Shown in pieces: positions 22,530 to 31,811 of a DNA stretch of 64,000 nt; position 1 is the first letter of the stretch; each line of letters begins with the position of its first letter. The notes beneath the pieces are model-generated. The model saw nothing but the letters and a program-made list of their open reading frames with translations, did no database searches and was not told the origin of the DNA. Origin of the DNA: Allolobophora icterica. Lineage: Eukaryota; Annelida; Clitellata; Crassiclitellata; Lumbricidae. The position numbers and the translations under genes are program-made. Where the stretch lies: contig OY744615.1 of the NCBI GenBank assembly GCA_963556255.1, forward strand, positions 9,755,765 through 9,819,764, written 5' to 3'.

Positions 22530-23153
22530 ATGAGTCGATATACGAATACAAAAGTTAATGTTTCGGAAGGACAAAAGGACAAAATTAAACGCGCAGTTGA
22601 AGCAGGGACAGGAACGAGTATAAGACTAACTCACGGAGATCTATCCGGTGAACACGTCTTAGCTCTTACACGAGCACAAATTAATAAAATGGCGAAAGCA
22701 TATCAGAATGGAACGGGTACTATGCTCAAAATGAGTAAAACGCAAATACACCATAATATGAAAGTCGAAGGTGGTTTTCTTCCAGCGTTATTACCACTTC
22801 TAGCTACAGCTGGAAAATTTCTTCTTTCTAGCGTTCTGCCAAGTCTTGCAACTGGAGCTTTAAGCGGATTAGCGAGTACAGGAGTAAGTAAGATAATGGG
22901 ATCGGGTGTTAATGGAAGTGCTTTATACATAAAGAAAGGAGGAAGAAGCTACAAGATGGTTCCGCACGCAGCAGGTCTTTACCTGAAACCATGGTCAGGG
23001 TCGGGATTAGACGATGCAGGAGAAGGACTGTACATCCGCAGAGGTTCTGGATTTGTCAATGGTGCAGGATTGATTCTTGGAAACGACAATCCTATTTCAA
23101 AAGTACTTTCTAACATCCCAATCCTTGGACCCCTTCTTGGTATGATTCTGTAA
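22530..23153 (+). CDS. Virion core-type protein (adenovirus pX/pVI-like candidate)
   Basis: 207 codons from the ATG at 22,530, preferred over an upstream in-frame ATG (22,476) because it is immediately preceded by ATATATATAAA, the start context of its neighbours, and avoids overlap with the capsid gene. The N-terminal third is basic (GQKDKIKRAVEAGTG). The middle is a hydrophobic glycine/alanine/leucine segment beginning GGFLPALLPLLATAG, typical of a family conserved in Polintons and adintoviruses and compared with adenovirus core or membrane-lytic proteins. A GLYIRRGSG-type repeat follows and the C-terminus is hydrophobic. Exact function is inferred. Confidence 0.75.
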   Translation: MSRYTNTKVNVSEGQKDKIKRAVEAGTGTSIRLTHGDLSGEHVLALTRAQINKMAKAYQNGTGTMLKMSKTQIHHNMKVEGGFLPALLPLLATAGKFLLSSVLPSLATGALSGLASTGVSKIMGSGVNGSALYIKKGGRSYKMVPHAAGLYLKPWSGSGLDDAGEGLYIRRGSGFVNGAGLILGNDNPISKVLSNIPILGPLLGMIL

Positions 23154-23189
23154 AGGTTATAAAAAATATATAAATATATAATATATAAA

Positions 23190-23591
23190 ATGTCCGGATA
23201 CGGTATGCCAATACACAAGTTTATAACAAAACGCAATTCTCCGAGGAGAGTTAGAACTCGACCAGAATCAGTATTTTGGTTGCCTAAAGAAGTAACGCAT
23301 CGGGCTATAAGACAACCGGGCTCACAGCGTTGGGAGATTTTCGCACAAGGAGCGATCACAATTCAACCCAGATCATCGGTCTCGCAAGAGCTAGGATTTG
23401 GCGTTCGACTAACTAGGGGAGTCTGTCTAGTCTCGCTTAGACAGGCGATTAAAGAAAAGAAATGTAGCTTGCAAGACTCAACCATTTGCGAAGATGTAGA
23501 AGACATTGTTATTACTATTCAAAACAATTCCGATTCTGTAGTTATCATTAACGAAAAAGATTCGCTATGCTACATTAATTACCACGTTTAA
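23190..23591 (+). CDS. dUTPase-fold-like Polinton protein, catalytic motifs not evident
   Basis: 133 codons. After a basic N-terminus, residues from about 50 run GAITIQPRSSVSQELGFGV, and the end reads IVITIQNNSDSVVIINEKD. This order (GxIxIxPxS, then LGFxVxLxxG, then a late IxNxSxxxVxIxxxD) parallels the trimeric dUTPase fold, but the uracil-binding and catalytic motifs are not visible. A structural or binding role for a repurposed fold is inferred. The start follows ATATATAATATATAAA. A plain hypothetical protein is the alternative. Confidence 0.55.
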   Translation: MSGYGMPIHKFITKRNSPRRVRTRPESVFWLPKEVTHRAIRQPGSQRWEIFAQGAITIQPRSSVSQELGFGVRLTRGVCLVSLRQAIKEKKCSLQDSTICEDVEDIVITIQNNSDSVVIINEKDSLCYINYHV

Positions 23592-23618
23592 ATTTAAAAA
23601 ATCTTAATAATAATAACA

Positions 23619-24155
23619 ATGGAATATAAACAAATGGAAAATTCAGCGCAATCGTATCGTTTTAAAAAAATTAACGAAATTCAAAAAGAAATCGAACAAG
23701 AACGCGATAAAAGGACTGCCTTAAGTACAAAGTATCGTAGGAACATAAGAATTATTAGCGTAATCGACAACGCTCTGATAGTAACTGTGATGGGCCTCAG
23801 CAGCTCGGGACTGGCAGCTCTGGCTACTGTAATTGCAACTCCGGCCATAGCGATAGCAACAGGTACGGCAGTAGGTGTAGGATTGTTAATTATTATCGGA
23901 GGACAAGTTAGTAAGAAGCTTGCACTGAAATTGACAAAGCACGAAAAGATCAAAACTTTAGCGGAAGCAAAACTAAACACTATCAGTAGCCTCATTTCAA
24001 AGGCTCTTGTTGACGACAATATTTCAGACGTTGAATATTCGCTAATTCTAAGCGAGTTTGTGAAATTCAACGATATGAAAGAAAAAATTAAAGATAAAAC
24101 CAAAGTTAGCACAGAAAAATTAACGTTTAACGAGAACGTTTTAACGGGAACGTAA
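23619..24155 (+). CDS. Conserved Polinton protein with two hydrophobic segments
   Basis: 178 codons. A charged helical N-terminus (EIQKEIEQERDKRTALSTKY) is followed by two hydrophobic stretches (about residues 48-72 and 76-92), then a basic segment and a C-terminal helical region (LISKALVDDNISDVEYSLIL). This layout, including the AEAKLNTISSLISKAL motif, recurs in uncharacterised Polinton proteins of many animals. It may be a membrane-interacting virion or egress factor, but the function is unknown. The frame is intact. Confidence 0.75.
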   Translation: MEYKQMENSAQSYRFKKINEIQKEIEQERDKRTALSTKYRRNIRIISVIDNALIVTVMGLSSSGLAALATVIATPAIAIATGTAVGVGLLIIIGGQVSKKLALKLTKHEKIKTLAEAKLNTISSLISKALVDDNISDVEYSLILSEFVKFNDMKEKIKDKTKVSTEKLTFNENVLTGT

Positions 24156-24240
24156 ATTGAACGTGAAAAAATTACGTTTGAATTTACGTTCGAATTTACG
24201 TTTAAAAAATATAGCTATAAGCTTATATAAATAAAATATA

Positions 24241-25167
24241 ATGTCGTTTCTAAAAATAACCGATCCCGCAAAAAGAGATTTTATCGTTGAAGAGTTTCTG
24301 AAATCGAAGAAGAATATTCGACAAAACTTTTTATCCGAGAGATTAGGAGATATAGGACTACAACGAGAATTAACGAGATTGTACAAACCAATAGTCGACT
24401 CGCAATCAACAATTTCGAAAGAACAAAAGGCTTTATTATCTACTATAAAAGACAACTCGGCAGAGACAGCTAACGCTTTAAAAGCGCTTCCCGCTTCTAT
24501 TTCGACATCGTTAAAAGCCATTCAGTTTCCTCAACACCCTTCGATTGAAGCTTACGGAGAAGACCCGGTAGAAGACATTAAAAGCTTAGAACTAGGAGAT
24601 ATTGCGGTGAAGTACCTGCAGCAATACGCGTCCGATAAAAAGATGGTAGACACAACGTTCGGAATAAAATCTAAAGATGGTCAATTTTATATAGGCGAGA
24701 GCCCTATATCGATCAACGGCAATAACGTGACGGTAGGCGATAGGCCTAAGATATACGAAGGAACTCCAGGACTTTGGGAATTATTAACGATGGCCAAACC
24801 GGACGAGTCGATTTTCAATGCAAACGATCGGGAAGAATATGCCGAGATTCTGAAGGTAACGAATGCTATGAGGCAGCCGAAAAATCCAAGTAAACCAAAA
24901 TCGTCTAAGAGCTTAAAATATAAAAATATTATTAAACCGATATGGGACTCGATGACGTCAAAGACGCAAGGTAAAGGTATAGGCCTACGGCGTATCGTTA
25001 TTCCTCAAGATCCTAATGCATTAATAGAAATGTTATCTCTGCGAATGGCTAGCTTCGAGGCGGGGAATACTGGAGTGAGAAATGAGATAGTTGGTATATG
25101 CGACGAGTTACTAAGACAAGGAGCGATAAATAAAAATGAATATAAAAATATAATGCTATTAATATAA
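24241..25167 (+). CDS. Conserved Polinton protein with GTPGLWELLT motif
   Basis: 308 codons. The N-terminal half is helical and charged (AKRDFIVEEFLKSKKNIRQN). The core motif DGQFYIGESPISINGNNVTV is followed by YEGTPGLWELLTMAKPDE, diagnostic of a protein family found next to Polinton capsid genes. A lysine/serine-rich stretch follows, then a C-terminal helical part. Function unknown; its place among capsid genes suggests a structural or assembly role. Its stop is 3 bp before the next ATG, implying co-expression. Confidence 0.8.
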   Translation: MSFLKITDPAKRDFIVEEFLKSKKNIRQNFLSERLGDIGLQRELTRLYKPIVDSQSTISKEQKALLSTIKDNSAETANALKALPASISTSLKAIQFPQHPSIEAYGEDPVEDIKSLELGDIAVKYLQQYASDKKMVDTTFGIKSKDGQFYIGESPISINGNNVTVGDRPKIYEGTPGLWELLTMAKPDESIFNANDREEYAEILKVTNAMRQPKNPSKPKSSKSLKYKNIIKPIWDSMTSKTQGKGIGLRRIVIPQDPNALIEMLSLRMASFEAGNTGVRNEIVGICDELLRQGAINKNEYKNIMLLI

Positions 25168-25170
25168 AAA

Positions 25171-25701
25171 ATGTTAGTAGTTGCTAAAAGAAGGTATAAG
25201 AAACAATATGTTATCGGAGGGGCGGGAATATTCGATATTGTTGCGGGTTTTTTCAAGAATCTATTTACGTCGAATGCGGCTAAACAAATAGCGTCCACCG
25301 CTCTCAGCGTAGGAAAAGATGCGGCTAAAGACATCGGGAAAAAAGCGCTGGATGTTGGTAAAACTGTCGCTGTTGACGCCGGGAAACGATTAGTCGATAA
25401 AGCGGTTGCTAAAATTATGAGTTCCAAAAATTTACCTACTACAAGTTCACAAACGCTTTCAGCTCTTTCAGCGATTCCAGCGCTTTCAGCGCTCCAACCG
25501 CAGCTGAACGAAGGTAAAGACGTTCTAACTCAAGAAAGTAAAGACGTGCTAACTAGACTAATTAACGACGGAGCGCGTTCGAAGAATACAAATATAAATA
25601 ATTTAATGATGGGACACGGTCTGAATTCCAATGCAAAGAACGCTATTAGAATTCAAGATCTCGTTAGACGTTTAAACGGAGCTGGATTGAAAGTTGCGTA
25701 G
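25171..25701 (+). CDS. Basic/amphipathic virion-associated protein
   Basis: 176 codons. It opens with a basic segment (VVAKRRYKKQYVIGGAG), then an amphipathic region with an 11-residue-like periodicity (GKDAAKDIGKKALDVGKTVA), a proline/serine/alanine-rich linker and a short C-terminal region with NDGARSKN and RIQDLVRRLNGAG. Polintons commonly carry such a protein beside the major capsid gene; a pVI- or core-like membrane or DNA-binding role is inferred. It starts 3 bp after the previous stop. Confidence 0.7.
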   Translation: MLVVAKRRYKKQYVIGGAGIFDIVAGFFKNLFTSNAAKQIASTALSVGKDAAKDIGKKALDVGKTVAVDAGKRLVDKAVAKIMSSKNLPTTSSQTLSALSAIPALSALQPQLNEGKDVLTQESKDVLTRLINDGARSKNTNINNLMMGHGLNSNAKNAIRIQDLVRRLNGAGLKVA

Positions 25702-25751
25702 GTTATTTATATTTAAATAAAAATAAAGTCATATATTATTAATAAAAAAAA

Positions 25752-27047
25752 ATGCAATCAGATATACTAAGATTCACGGAACAACCTTTGACGGACGAGA
25801 GTATCGAACGCTACGAATTTCACGAGTACGAACCTACTGCGAGAACGAATCTAAACACAACGGGCGAGATTCGTATAAACATCGAACTCCAAGACTTGTT
25901 CAGCCACCCTTCAGAATCGTATTTGCTATTCGAGGGAAGACTGACTAAAGCGGATAAGACCGCATACGTTAATGCCGATGACGTGGTTGTTACAAACAAC
26001 GGGTTAATGCATCTATTTAGTCAAATATCGTATTCTCTATCGAATCAAGAAATAGAAATTTTATTTCACCCGGGTCAAGCTACCACGATGCTCGGACTGC
26101 TTAAATACCCAAACGATTTTCAAGTGGCACAAGGTTTAAATCAGCTGTGGTATAAAGACAATGCCGCAACCGTTAATGCTAATGTAGGGTTTGCGGTCAG
26201 ACAACAGTATCTTATTCAAAAACCAACTGCTAAGGGAACGTTCAGCTTCATAGTTGCATTAAAGCATATCTTCGGTTTTTGCGATGATTACGACAAGATT
26301 GTTTACGGTTTGAAACATACGCTAACGTTAGTGCGTAAAGCCGACGACGATGCTATTTACAGAGGTACCGATGCAGCGGCTGGAAAAGTTGCAATAGAGA
26401 AGATATCGTGGTTTATGCCGCACGTTATCCCATCCGATATGGAAAAAATGCAGTTGTATAAAACGATCGAATCGAAAGCATCGTTGGCTGTAGCCTATCG
26501 CGCACGTCAATGCGACACCATAACGGTTCCTCAGTCGACTACTTTCAGTTGGAGACTTAGCGTCAAGACATCTCCGGAAAAACCGAGGTATATAATCGTA
26601 GGATTTCAGACAAGTCGTGACGGAAATCAAGAAGTTAATCCGTCGATCTTCGACCATTGCAATCTTAAGAACATGTACGTAATGATGAATCAGGAAAGAT
26701 ACCCTGCTGTAGACTACAACCTATCGTTTCCTAATCAACAAATCTCGAGAGCGTACCGAGCCGCAGCAACGTTTAGCGAAAAATTCTACGGAATGGATCA
26801 GTTGATAACGCAGAGTAATATAACACCGAGTGATTACAGAGATCTATATCCGCTAATGGTTTTTGACGTTAGCAAACAATCCGAGCGGTTAAAATCGTCG
26901 GTCGTCGATATTCAGATCAAAGCAATATTTAATACGGCAGTGCCGGCCGAAACCGAAGCTTATGCTATCGTAATTTCGGACAAGTTGCTGGAGTTTCAAT
27001 CGGACGGACAGAAGCTAAACGTCGTCTACGGTAGATGCTCGTCTTAA
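25752..27047 (+). CDS. Major capsid protein (hexon-like double jelly-roll)
   Basis: 431 codons. Motifs of the Polinton major capsid family are clear: LSVKTSPEKPRYIIVGFQT, then NPSIFDHCNLKNMYVMMN, then ITPSDYRDLYPLMVFDVS, and KAIFNTAVPAETEAYAIVIS near the C-terminus. The family is known or predicted to fold as two jelly-rolls forming trimeric hexon-like capsomers. It is preceded by TATATTATTAATAAAAAAAA. The frame is intact from start to stop. Its presence with the ATPase, minor capsid and protease genes means the element encodes the parts of a virion. Confidence 0.95.
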   Translation: MQSDILRFTEQPLTDESIERYEFHEYEPTARTNLNTTGEIRINIELQDLFSHPSESYLLFEGRLTKADKTAYVNADDVVVTNNGLMHLFSQISYSLSNQEIEILFHPGQATTMLGLLKYPNDFQVAQGLNQLWYKDNAATVNANVGFAVRQQYLIQKPTAKGTFSFIVALKHIFGFCDDYDKIVYGLKHTLTLVRKADDDAIYRGTDAAAGKVAIEKISWFMPHVIPSDMEKMQLYKTIESKASLAVAYRARQCDTITVPQSTTFSWRLSVKTSPEKPRYIIVGFQTSRDGNQEVNPSIFDHCNLKNMYVMMNQERYPAVDYNLSFPNQQISRAYRAAATFSEKFYGMDQLITQSNITPSDYRDLYPLMVFDVSKQSERLKSSVVDIQIKAIFNTAVPAETEAYAIVISDKLLEFQSDGQKLNVVYGRCSS

Positions 27048-27125
27048 ATCGCCGCGATTTAAATGCTAAATGCTAAGGGTGAAGGCTATGAATAAAAAAT
27101 TTTTTTCTTAAACATACATAAAGAG

Positions 27126-27668
27126 ATGTTTACTTATATTAGTAATAAGAAGATGAAACTTCCAGAGCTGAGAAGCTTACTGGTCCAGCACAACGTTAAG
27201 GGTTGTGCTCATCTCAACAAGCCCGAGCTTATAGCTCTATTGAGCGCAATGGAGATTTGTGTTCAAGATAACTCAGAAAAAGAGAAACTAGAGAAACTAG
27301 AGAGACGACAAAGGCAAGAACTGCAGAAAGAGCAGCAGAAAGAATATCGGAAAGCATATCAGATAGAATATCAGAAAGGATACTGGAAAGAATATCGGAA
27401 AGAACGAATACTTAGAAGAAACTAACAGGAAGGCGCGTATGATAGAACGAGGTATATCAGAAATCAGCCGAGAAAAGTAGAAATCTTAGACCTAGAAACC
27501 GGTGATGTTGTCGTGTATCCGTCGATGTACAAAGCAGCTAAGGTGCTCGGGCAAAACGCACCAATAATACAATGGTATAATGGAAAAGTATGGAGAAATA
27601 GATACAAAATTAAGGTGTACGATAGCATTAACGACAAAACTATCGATTCCGTTGTGAATGAGCTGTGA
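27126..27668 (+). pseudogene. SAP-like plus NUMOD1-like gene interrupted by an in-frame TAA
   Basis: The first 99 codons hold a SAP/Rho_N-like helix pair (KMKLPELRSLL, LNKPELIALLSAM), similar to the N-terminus of the polymerase next door, then a glutamine/lysine/tyrosine-rich helix with five YxK-EYQK-like repeats. TAA at 27,423-27,425 ends this frame. The same frame is then open for 80 more codons to TGA at 27,666-27,668, with a NUMOD1-like module (SMYKAAKVLGQNAP, YNGKVWRNRYKI). NUMOD1 modules are DNA-binding helices seen in mobile-element proteins. Either a recent nonsense change or leaky termination. Confidence 0.7.
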
Positions 27669-27774
27669 GATTTTGGGAAAAAATAAATAAATAAAAAATT
27701 AAACATAAATAAATATTTGTGTTTTTCTTAAACAACACTTAAAGAAATGAATATACATATGTATATATAAAGGA

Positions 27775-30700
27775 ATGGACTACAAGTTGAAAACTGTAAA
27801 AGAATTGAGAGTCATGGCAAAACGGAGCGGCTTGGTCGGATATTGGAAACTGCGAAAAGCGGATCTGATTGCTGCTATGAGCAAAAATAAAAACTTGCTC
27901 GACTCTCCAGTTCCCGATATTCGAGCGCCAATTCTTACTCCGACCAAGTTCGTTTCCAAGCCAAATAAAGTTCTCAGTGAGTTGAAAACTAAGGTTAGGT
28001 CGAATATTAATTCTTTTGCGGATTGGTTAATTAGTTACATACCTCCTAAAGTGAAGAAACCTGTGAACGAAAGATTGGAATCGTTCAAATCGAAAATAAA
28101 GAGTCTCTTTACTAAAATCAATACAAAGAAGTTTGAAATTCGAAAGACTGCATCGGCTATTAAAGGATTCACTAAACAATACACGATCGATGGTTCTTCT
28201 GGAATCGATGCCGTGTCTTTTCTTAACGCCGTTAGACCGCAGGTTTTTAGTCTGTTGTCAAAAAATCGTCAGGTCAAGGTTCAACTCGTTCTTACATGTA
28301 CCATGGAGCGCGTTGATATGAAATCTGGAGAAGAAGAATCCGCGAATGTTCCATTCGTCTCGAAGACTGAAGTTATTTTAGATGCTACCGATATCAACGA
28401 AATATACGATAATGCAAAAAATAAGATCCCAGAGACTATGGCCAGTTTCCAGATGCGTGGAAGTAATTGGAGATTCGTGAATGTTGTAAAGTTAGATGTC
28501 AATACTGCTGTTTATAAACCATTGAAAGGCAGTTCTTACATTCCGTTGCCTACAGAACTATCTAGCAAAAAGGCTATTATCAATATGAAGAATAATGACG
28601 AGCAATGTTTCAAGTGGTGCATTACTAGAGCGTTAAATCCAACGGACAATCATCCCGAAAGAATTACGAAAGAATTAATCAAACAATCCAAGAAACTCGA
28701 TTGGAGCGGTATCGAATTTCCGGTTGCTGCAGATGCTAATATAATAAGCAAGTTTGAGAGAAATAATAATATAAGCGTTGACGTATTCGGTTATGAAAAT
28801 AAGATAGTATTCCCAATTTACGTGTCGAATCAACGAGACGAAAAAGTTTCTATCGTTGAACTATTGCTTATTTCCGACGGAGATAAGAAACATTATTGTT
28901 GGATAAAGAATTTCAACAGATTGATGGCTTCACGTACAGAAAAATCCCATACTTCAATGCACTATTGTAAAAGATGTTTAAACGGTTATACAAGAATAGA
29001 AGCGCTTAATAAACATACCGAGTACTGTTCGCAAAACGCCGCTCAAAAAATAGAAGTCCCAGAACCGGGAACTACGTTAAGTTTTAAAAATTATAATAGG
29101 TCGATGAGAGTTCCCTTTATAGTTTATGCAGATTTCGAATCTTTCATCAAACCTATAGCCACTTGCCAGCCAGATCCTCGCGTGTCTTACACCGATAAAT
29201 ACCAAAAACACACGCCTAGCTCGTTTTGTTATTACGTAAAATGCTTCGACGATATATTATATCAACAAGATCCTGTAACGTACACGGCCGAAAGCGAAGA
29301 CGACGATATCGGTCAAATATTCGTAGATAGTCTCGAAGAGACTATAAAACGAATCTACAATCAGTTTAAATTTCCGAAGAAGATGATATTTACTCCAGAT
29401 GACCGAAAAAAGTTTAAGGAAACTACTTTATGTCATATCTGTGGAGAAGCGTTGGGTACAGATCGGGTTAGAGACCACTGTCATTTGAGCGGTAAGTTCA
29501 GAGGTGCTGCTCATAATGGTTGTAATCTAGACTATAAAGTTCCGAAGTTTTTTCCAGTAGTATTTCATAATCTGTCCGGATACGATAGCCATCTGTTCGT
29601 AAAGAAATTGCGAGGTGATCAGAATGAGAAAATTAAATGCATTCCTAATAACGAAGAGAAGTACATATCGTTTAGCAGAGAAGTGATCGTCGATAAGTTT
29701 CTAAACAAAGAAGGGAAAGAAATTAACGTTAGACGTGAATTGCGATTCATCGACAGTTATAGATTCATGGCATCGAGTCTTGACGCTTTATCTAAGAATC
29801 TGAAGAAAGAACAATGTAAAAACATTGGCGCATTATATTCTGGGACACATCTCGATCTTTTACTTAAAAAAGGAATTTACCCGTATGATTACGTTACTTC
29901 CGTCGATAGATTTAAAGAAACCGAACTACCTCCCAAGTCCGCATTTTATTCGAGGCTCAATGATTCAAACATTAGCGATGAAGATTACGATCACGCCAAA
30001 AATGTATGGAATGCATTCGGATGTAAAACGTTTAGAGAATACCACGACCTGTACAATGTTTCGGACGTTCTGCTGCTAGCCGATATTTTCGAAAACTTTA
30101 GAGACGTATGCATGAAGAATTACCGGCTTGATCCCGCTTGGTACTACACTTCTCCGGGACTGGCCTGGGATGCTGCTTTGAAGTTGACCGGTATAAAGTT
30201 GGAGTTGTTGAGCGATTACGATATGATTCTGATGATTAAGCAAGGAATAAGAGGAGGAATCAGCACAATTTCGAATCGTTATGGGAAAGCCAACAATAAG
30301 TATATGACGGCGGATAAATTCGATAGCAGCGAGCCTTCGGCATATATAACTTATCTAGACGCTAATAATTTATACGGTTGGGCGATGAGCAAGCCTTTAC
30401 CGACTCGTGGATTTAAATGGATGAGCGACGACGAGCTAAATAATTGGAATGTATTGGGATCGTGTATATTGGAAGTCGATTTAGACTATTCTGAAAAATT
30501 GCACGATCTCCACAACGACTATCCTCTGGCTCCCGAGAGCATCTCGTCGGAATTTACATCTAATATACCAAAACTAATTCCAAACTTGAACGATAAAAAG
30601 AAGTACGTGGTACATTACGAAAATTTGAAGTTGTACGAAAGTCTCGGGTTGAAAATCGCGAAAATTCACAGAGGGATACTATTCGAAGAAAGCGCTTGGC

Positions 30701-31551
30701 TGAAGTATTATGTAGATCTAAACACAAACTTGAGAACGAGTGCCACTAATAACTTTGAGAAAGACTTTTTCAAACTGATGAACAATAGCGTCTTTGGAAA
30801 AACCCTTGAAAGAATCGAAAATCATGTAGATATAAAATTGTTATGTCACGAGAAGGAAGCTATCAAGCTAGCTGCAAAAACTAATTATGACCGCCTGACG
30901 ATTTTCGACGAGAATCTAATCGCCATTCACATGAAAAGAACGAAGTTGTTTTATAATAAACCGATATACCTAGGCATGTGCATATTAGATTTAAGTAAAA
31001 CTTTGATGTACGACTTTCATTACAATTTTATACGGCAAAAATACGGAGACAGAGCTAAATTGTTATTTACCGATACAGATTCGTTGGCATATGAAATACA
31101 AACAGAAGATTTTTACGACGATATCGCTCAAGACGTTGCGGTTCGATTCGATACGAGTGATTACCCAAAAGATCACCCATCGGGTTTAAAGACCGGAATG
31201 AACAAGAAAGTAATCGGTATGTTCAAAGACGAATCAGCAGGAAAACAGATTTTCGAGTTTATAGGTTTGAGGGCCAAGTTGTACTCGTATAGAATGGATG
31301 GTGAAGAACACAAGAAGTGTAAAGGCATTAAGCAAAATGTTGTTAAGAAAACGATAACTCATGATGATTATAAAAACTGTCTTTTTACCAAGAGAGAACG
31401 ACTAAGAAAAATGAACGTTTTTAGATCGTATCATCACGATATTTATACCGAGCAGGTAAATAAAGTTGCATTATCCGCGGATGATGACAAACGAGTAATA
31501 ATGGAAGACGGTATTCACACACTAGCGTACGGACATTACTCTTTACGCTGA
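27775..31551 (+). CDS. Protein-primed family-B DNA polymerase
   Basis: 1258 codons. Residues 5-36 are SAP-like (TVKELRVMAKRSG). Exonuclease motifs are ExoI YADFE (451-455), ExoII HNLSGYD (598-604) and ExoIII YNVSDVLLLAD (760-770). Between ExoI and ExoII is a zinc/HNH-like knuckle (CHICGEAL ... DHCHLSG, 553-573), usual in Polinton polymerases. Polymerase motifs are A LDANNLYG (861-868), B KLMNNSVFGKT (1000-1010) and C FTDTDSLAY (1098-1106). It replicates linear genomes from a terminal protein, probably supplied by its own N-terminal region (inferred). The frame is fully open. Confidence 0.97.
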   Translation: MDYKLKTVKELRVMAKRSGLVGYWKLRKADLIAAMSKNKNLLDSPVPDIRAPILTPTKFVSKPNKVLSELKTKVRSNINSFADWLISYIPPKVKKPVNERLESFKSKIKSLFTKINTKKFEIRKTASAIKGFTKQYTIDGSSGIDAVSFLNAVRPQVFSLLSKNRQVKVQLVLTCTMERVDMKSGEEESANVPFVSKTEVILDATDINEIYDNAKNKIPETMASFQMRGSNWRFVNVVKLDVNTAVYKPLKGSSYIPLPTELSSKKAIINMKNNDEQCFKWCITRALNPTDNHPERITKELIKQSKKLDWSGIEFPVAADANIISKFERNNNISVDVFGYENKIVFPIYVSNQRDEKVSIVELLLISDGDKKHYCWIKNFNRLMASRTEKSHTSMHYCKRCLNGYTRIEALNKHTEYCSQNAAQKIEVPEPGTTLSFKNYNRSMRVPFIVYADFESFIKPIATCQPDPRVSYTDKYQKHTPSSFCYYVKCFDDILYQQDPVTYTAESEDDDIGQIFVDSLEETIKRIYNQFKFPKKMIFTPDDRKKFKETTLCHICGEALGTDRVRDHCHLSGKFRGAAHNGCNLDYKVPKFFPVVFHNLSGYDSHLFVKKLRGDQNEKIKCIPNNEEKYISFSREVIVDKFLNKEGKEINVRRELRFIDSYRFMASSLDALSKNLKKEQCKNIGALYSGTHLDLLLKKGIYPYDYVTSVDRFKETELPPKSAFYSRLNDSNISDEDYDHAKNVWNAFGCKTFREYHDLYNVSDVLLLADIFENFRDVCMKNYRLDPAWYYTSPGLAWDAALKLTGIKLELLSDYDMILMIKQGIRGGISTISNRYGKANNKYMTADKFDSSEPSAYITYLDANNLYGWAMSKPLPTRGFKWMSDDELNNWNVLGSCILEVDLDYSEKLHDLHNDYPLAPESISSEFTSNIPKLIPNLNDKKKYVVHYENLKLYESLGLKIAKIHRGILFEESAWLKYYVDLNTNLRTSATNNFEKDFFKLMNNSVFGKTLERIENHVDIKLLCHEKEAIKLAAKTNYDRLTIFDENLIAIHMKRTKLFYNKPIYLGMCILDLSKTLMYDFHYNFIRQKYGDRAKLLFTDTDSLAYEIQTEDFYDDIAQDVAVRFDTSDYPKDHPSGLKTGMNKKVIGMFKDESAGKQIFEFIGLRAKLYSYRMDGEEHKKCKGIKQNVVKKTITHDDYKNCLFTKRERLRKMNVFRSYHHDIYTEQVNKVALSADDDKRVIMEDGIHTLAYGHYSLR

Positions 31552-31555
31552 GCGT

Positions 31556-31790
31556 GGGGCGTGGTGGCTCAGTGGTAAGTTCGTCGCCTTGTGACCGAAG
31601 GGTTGCAGGTTCGAATCCCACTCTAGCCGCTGCGTACGGACCTTGGGCAAGTCCTTCACTCGCAATTGCTCGTGGCGCTTCGGCGTGAAAATTCCGACAC
31701 AGTATCAAATGCTGTAGTCGGGAGCGCCTCTGAGTAGTAGTTGACTTCGAGAGGCGCTATAGAAATATCCGGAATAAAAAAAAAATAAAG
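31556..31790 (+). repeat. tRNA-derived SINE inserted between polymerase and protease genes
   Basis: The A box is GGTGGCTCAGTGGTAAG and the B box GGTTCGAATCC. The body (GCAAGTCCTTCACTCGCAAT and GCGCCTCTGAGTAG) leads to GAGGCGCTATAGAAATATCC and a short A-rich tail. It begins 4 bp after the polymerase stop. Minus-strand relatives are at 362-556 and 62,195-62,376. Confidence 0.85.
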
Positions 31791-31811
31791 AATCTATTCG
31801 TTGATTATAAA

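Noticed and set aside
31560..31640. A functional tRNA gene
   Set aside because: A and B boxes are present but the acceptor and anticodon stems do not pair well, and a SINE body and tail follow; related copies exist elsewhere in the window.
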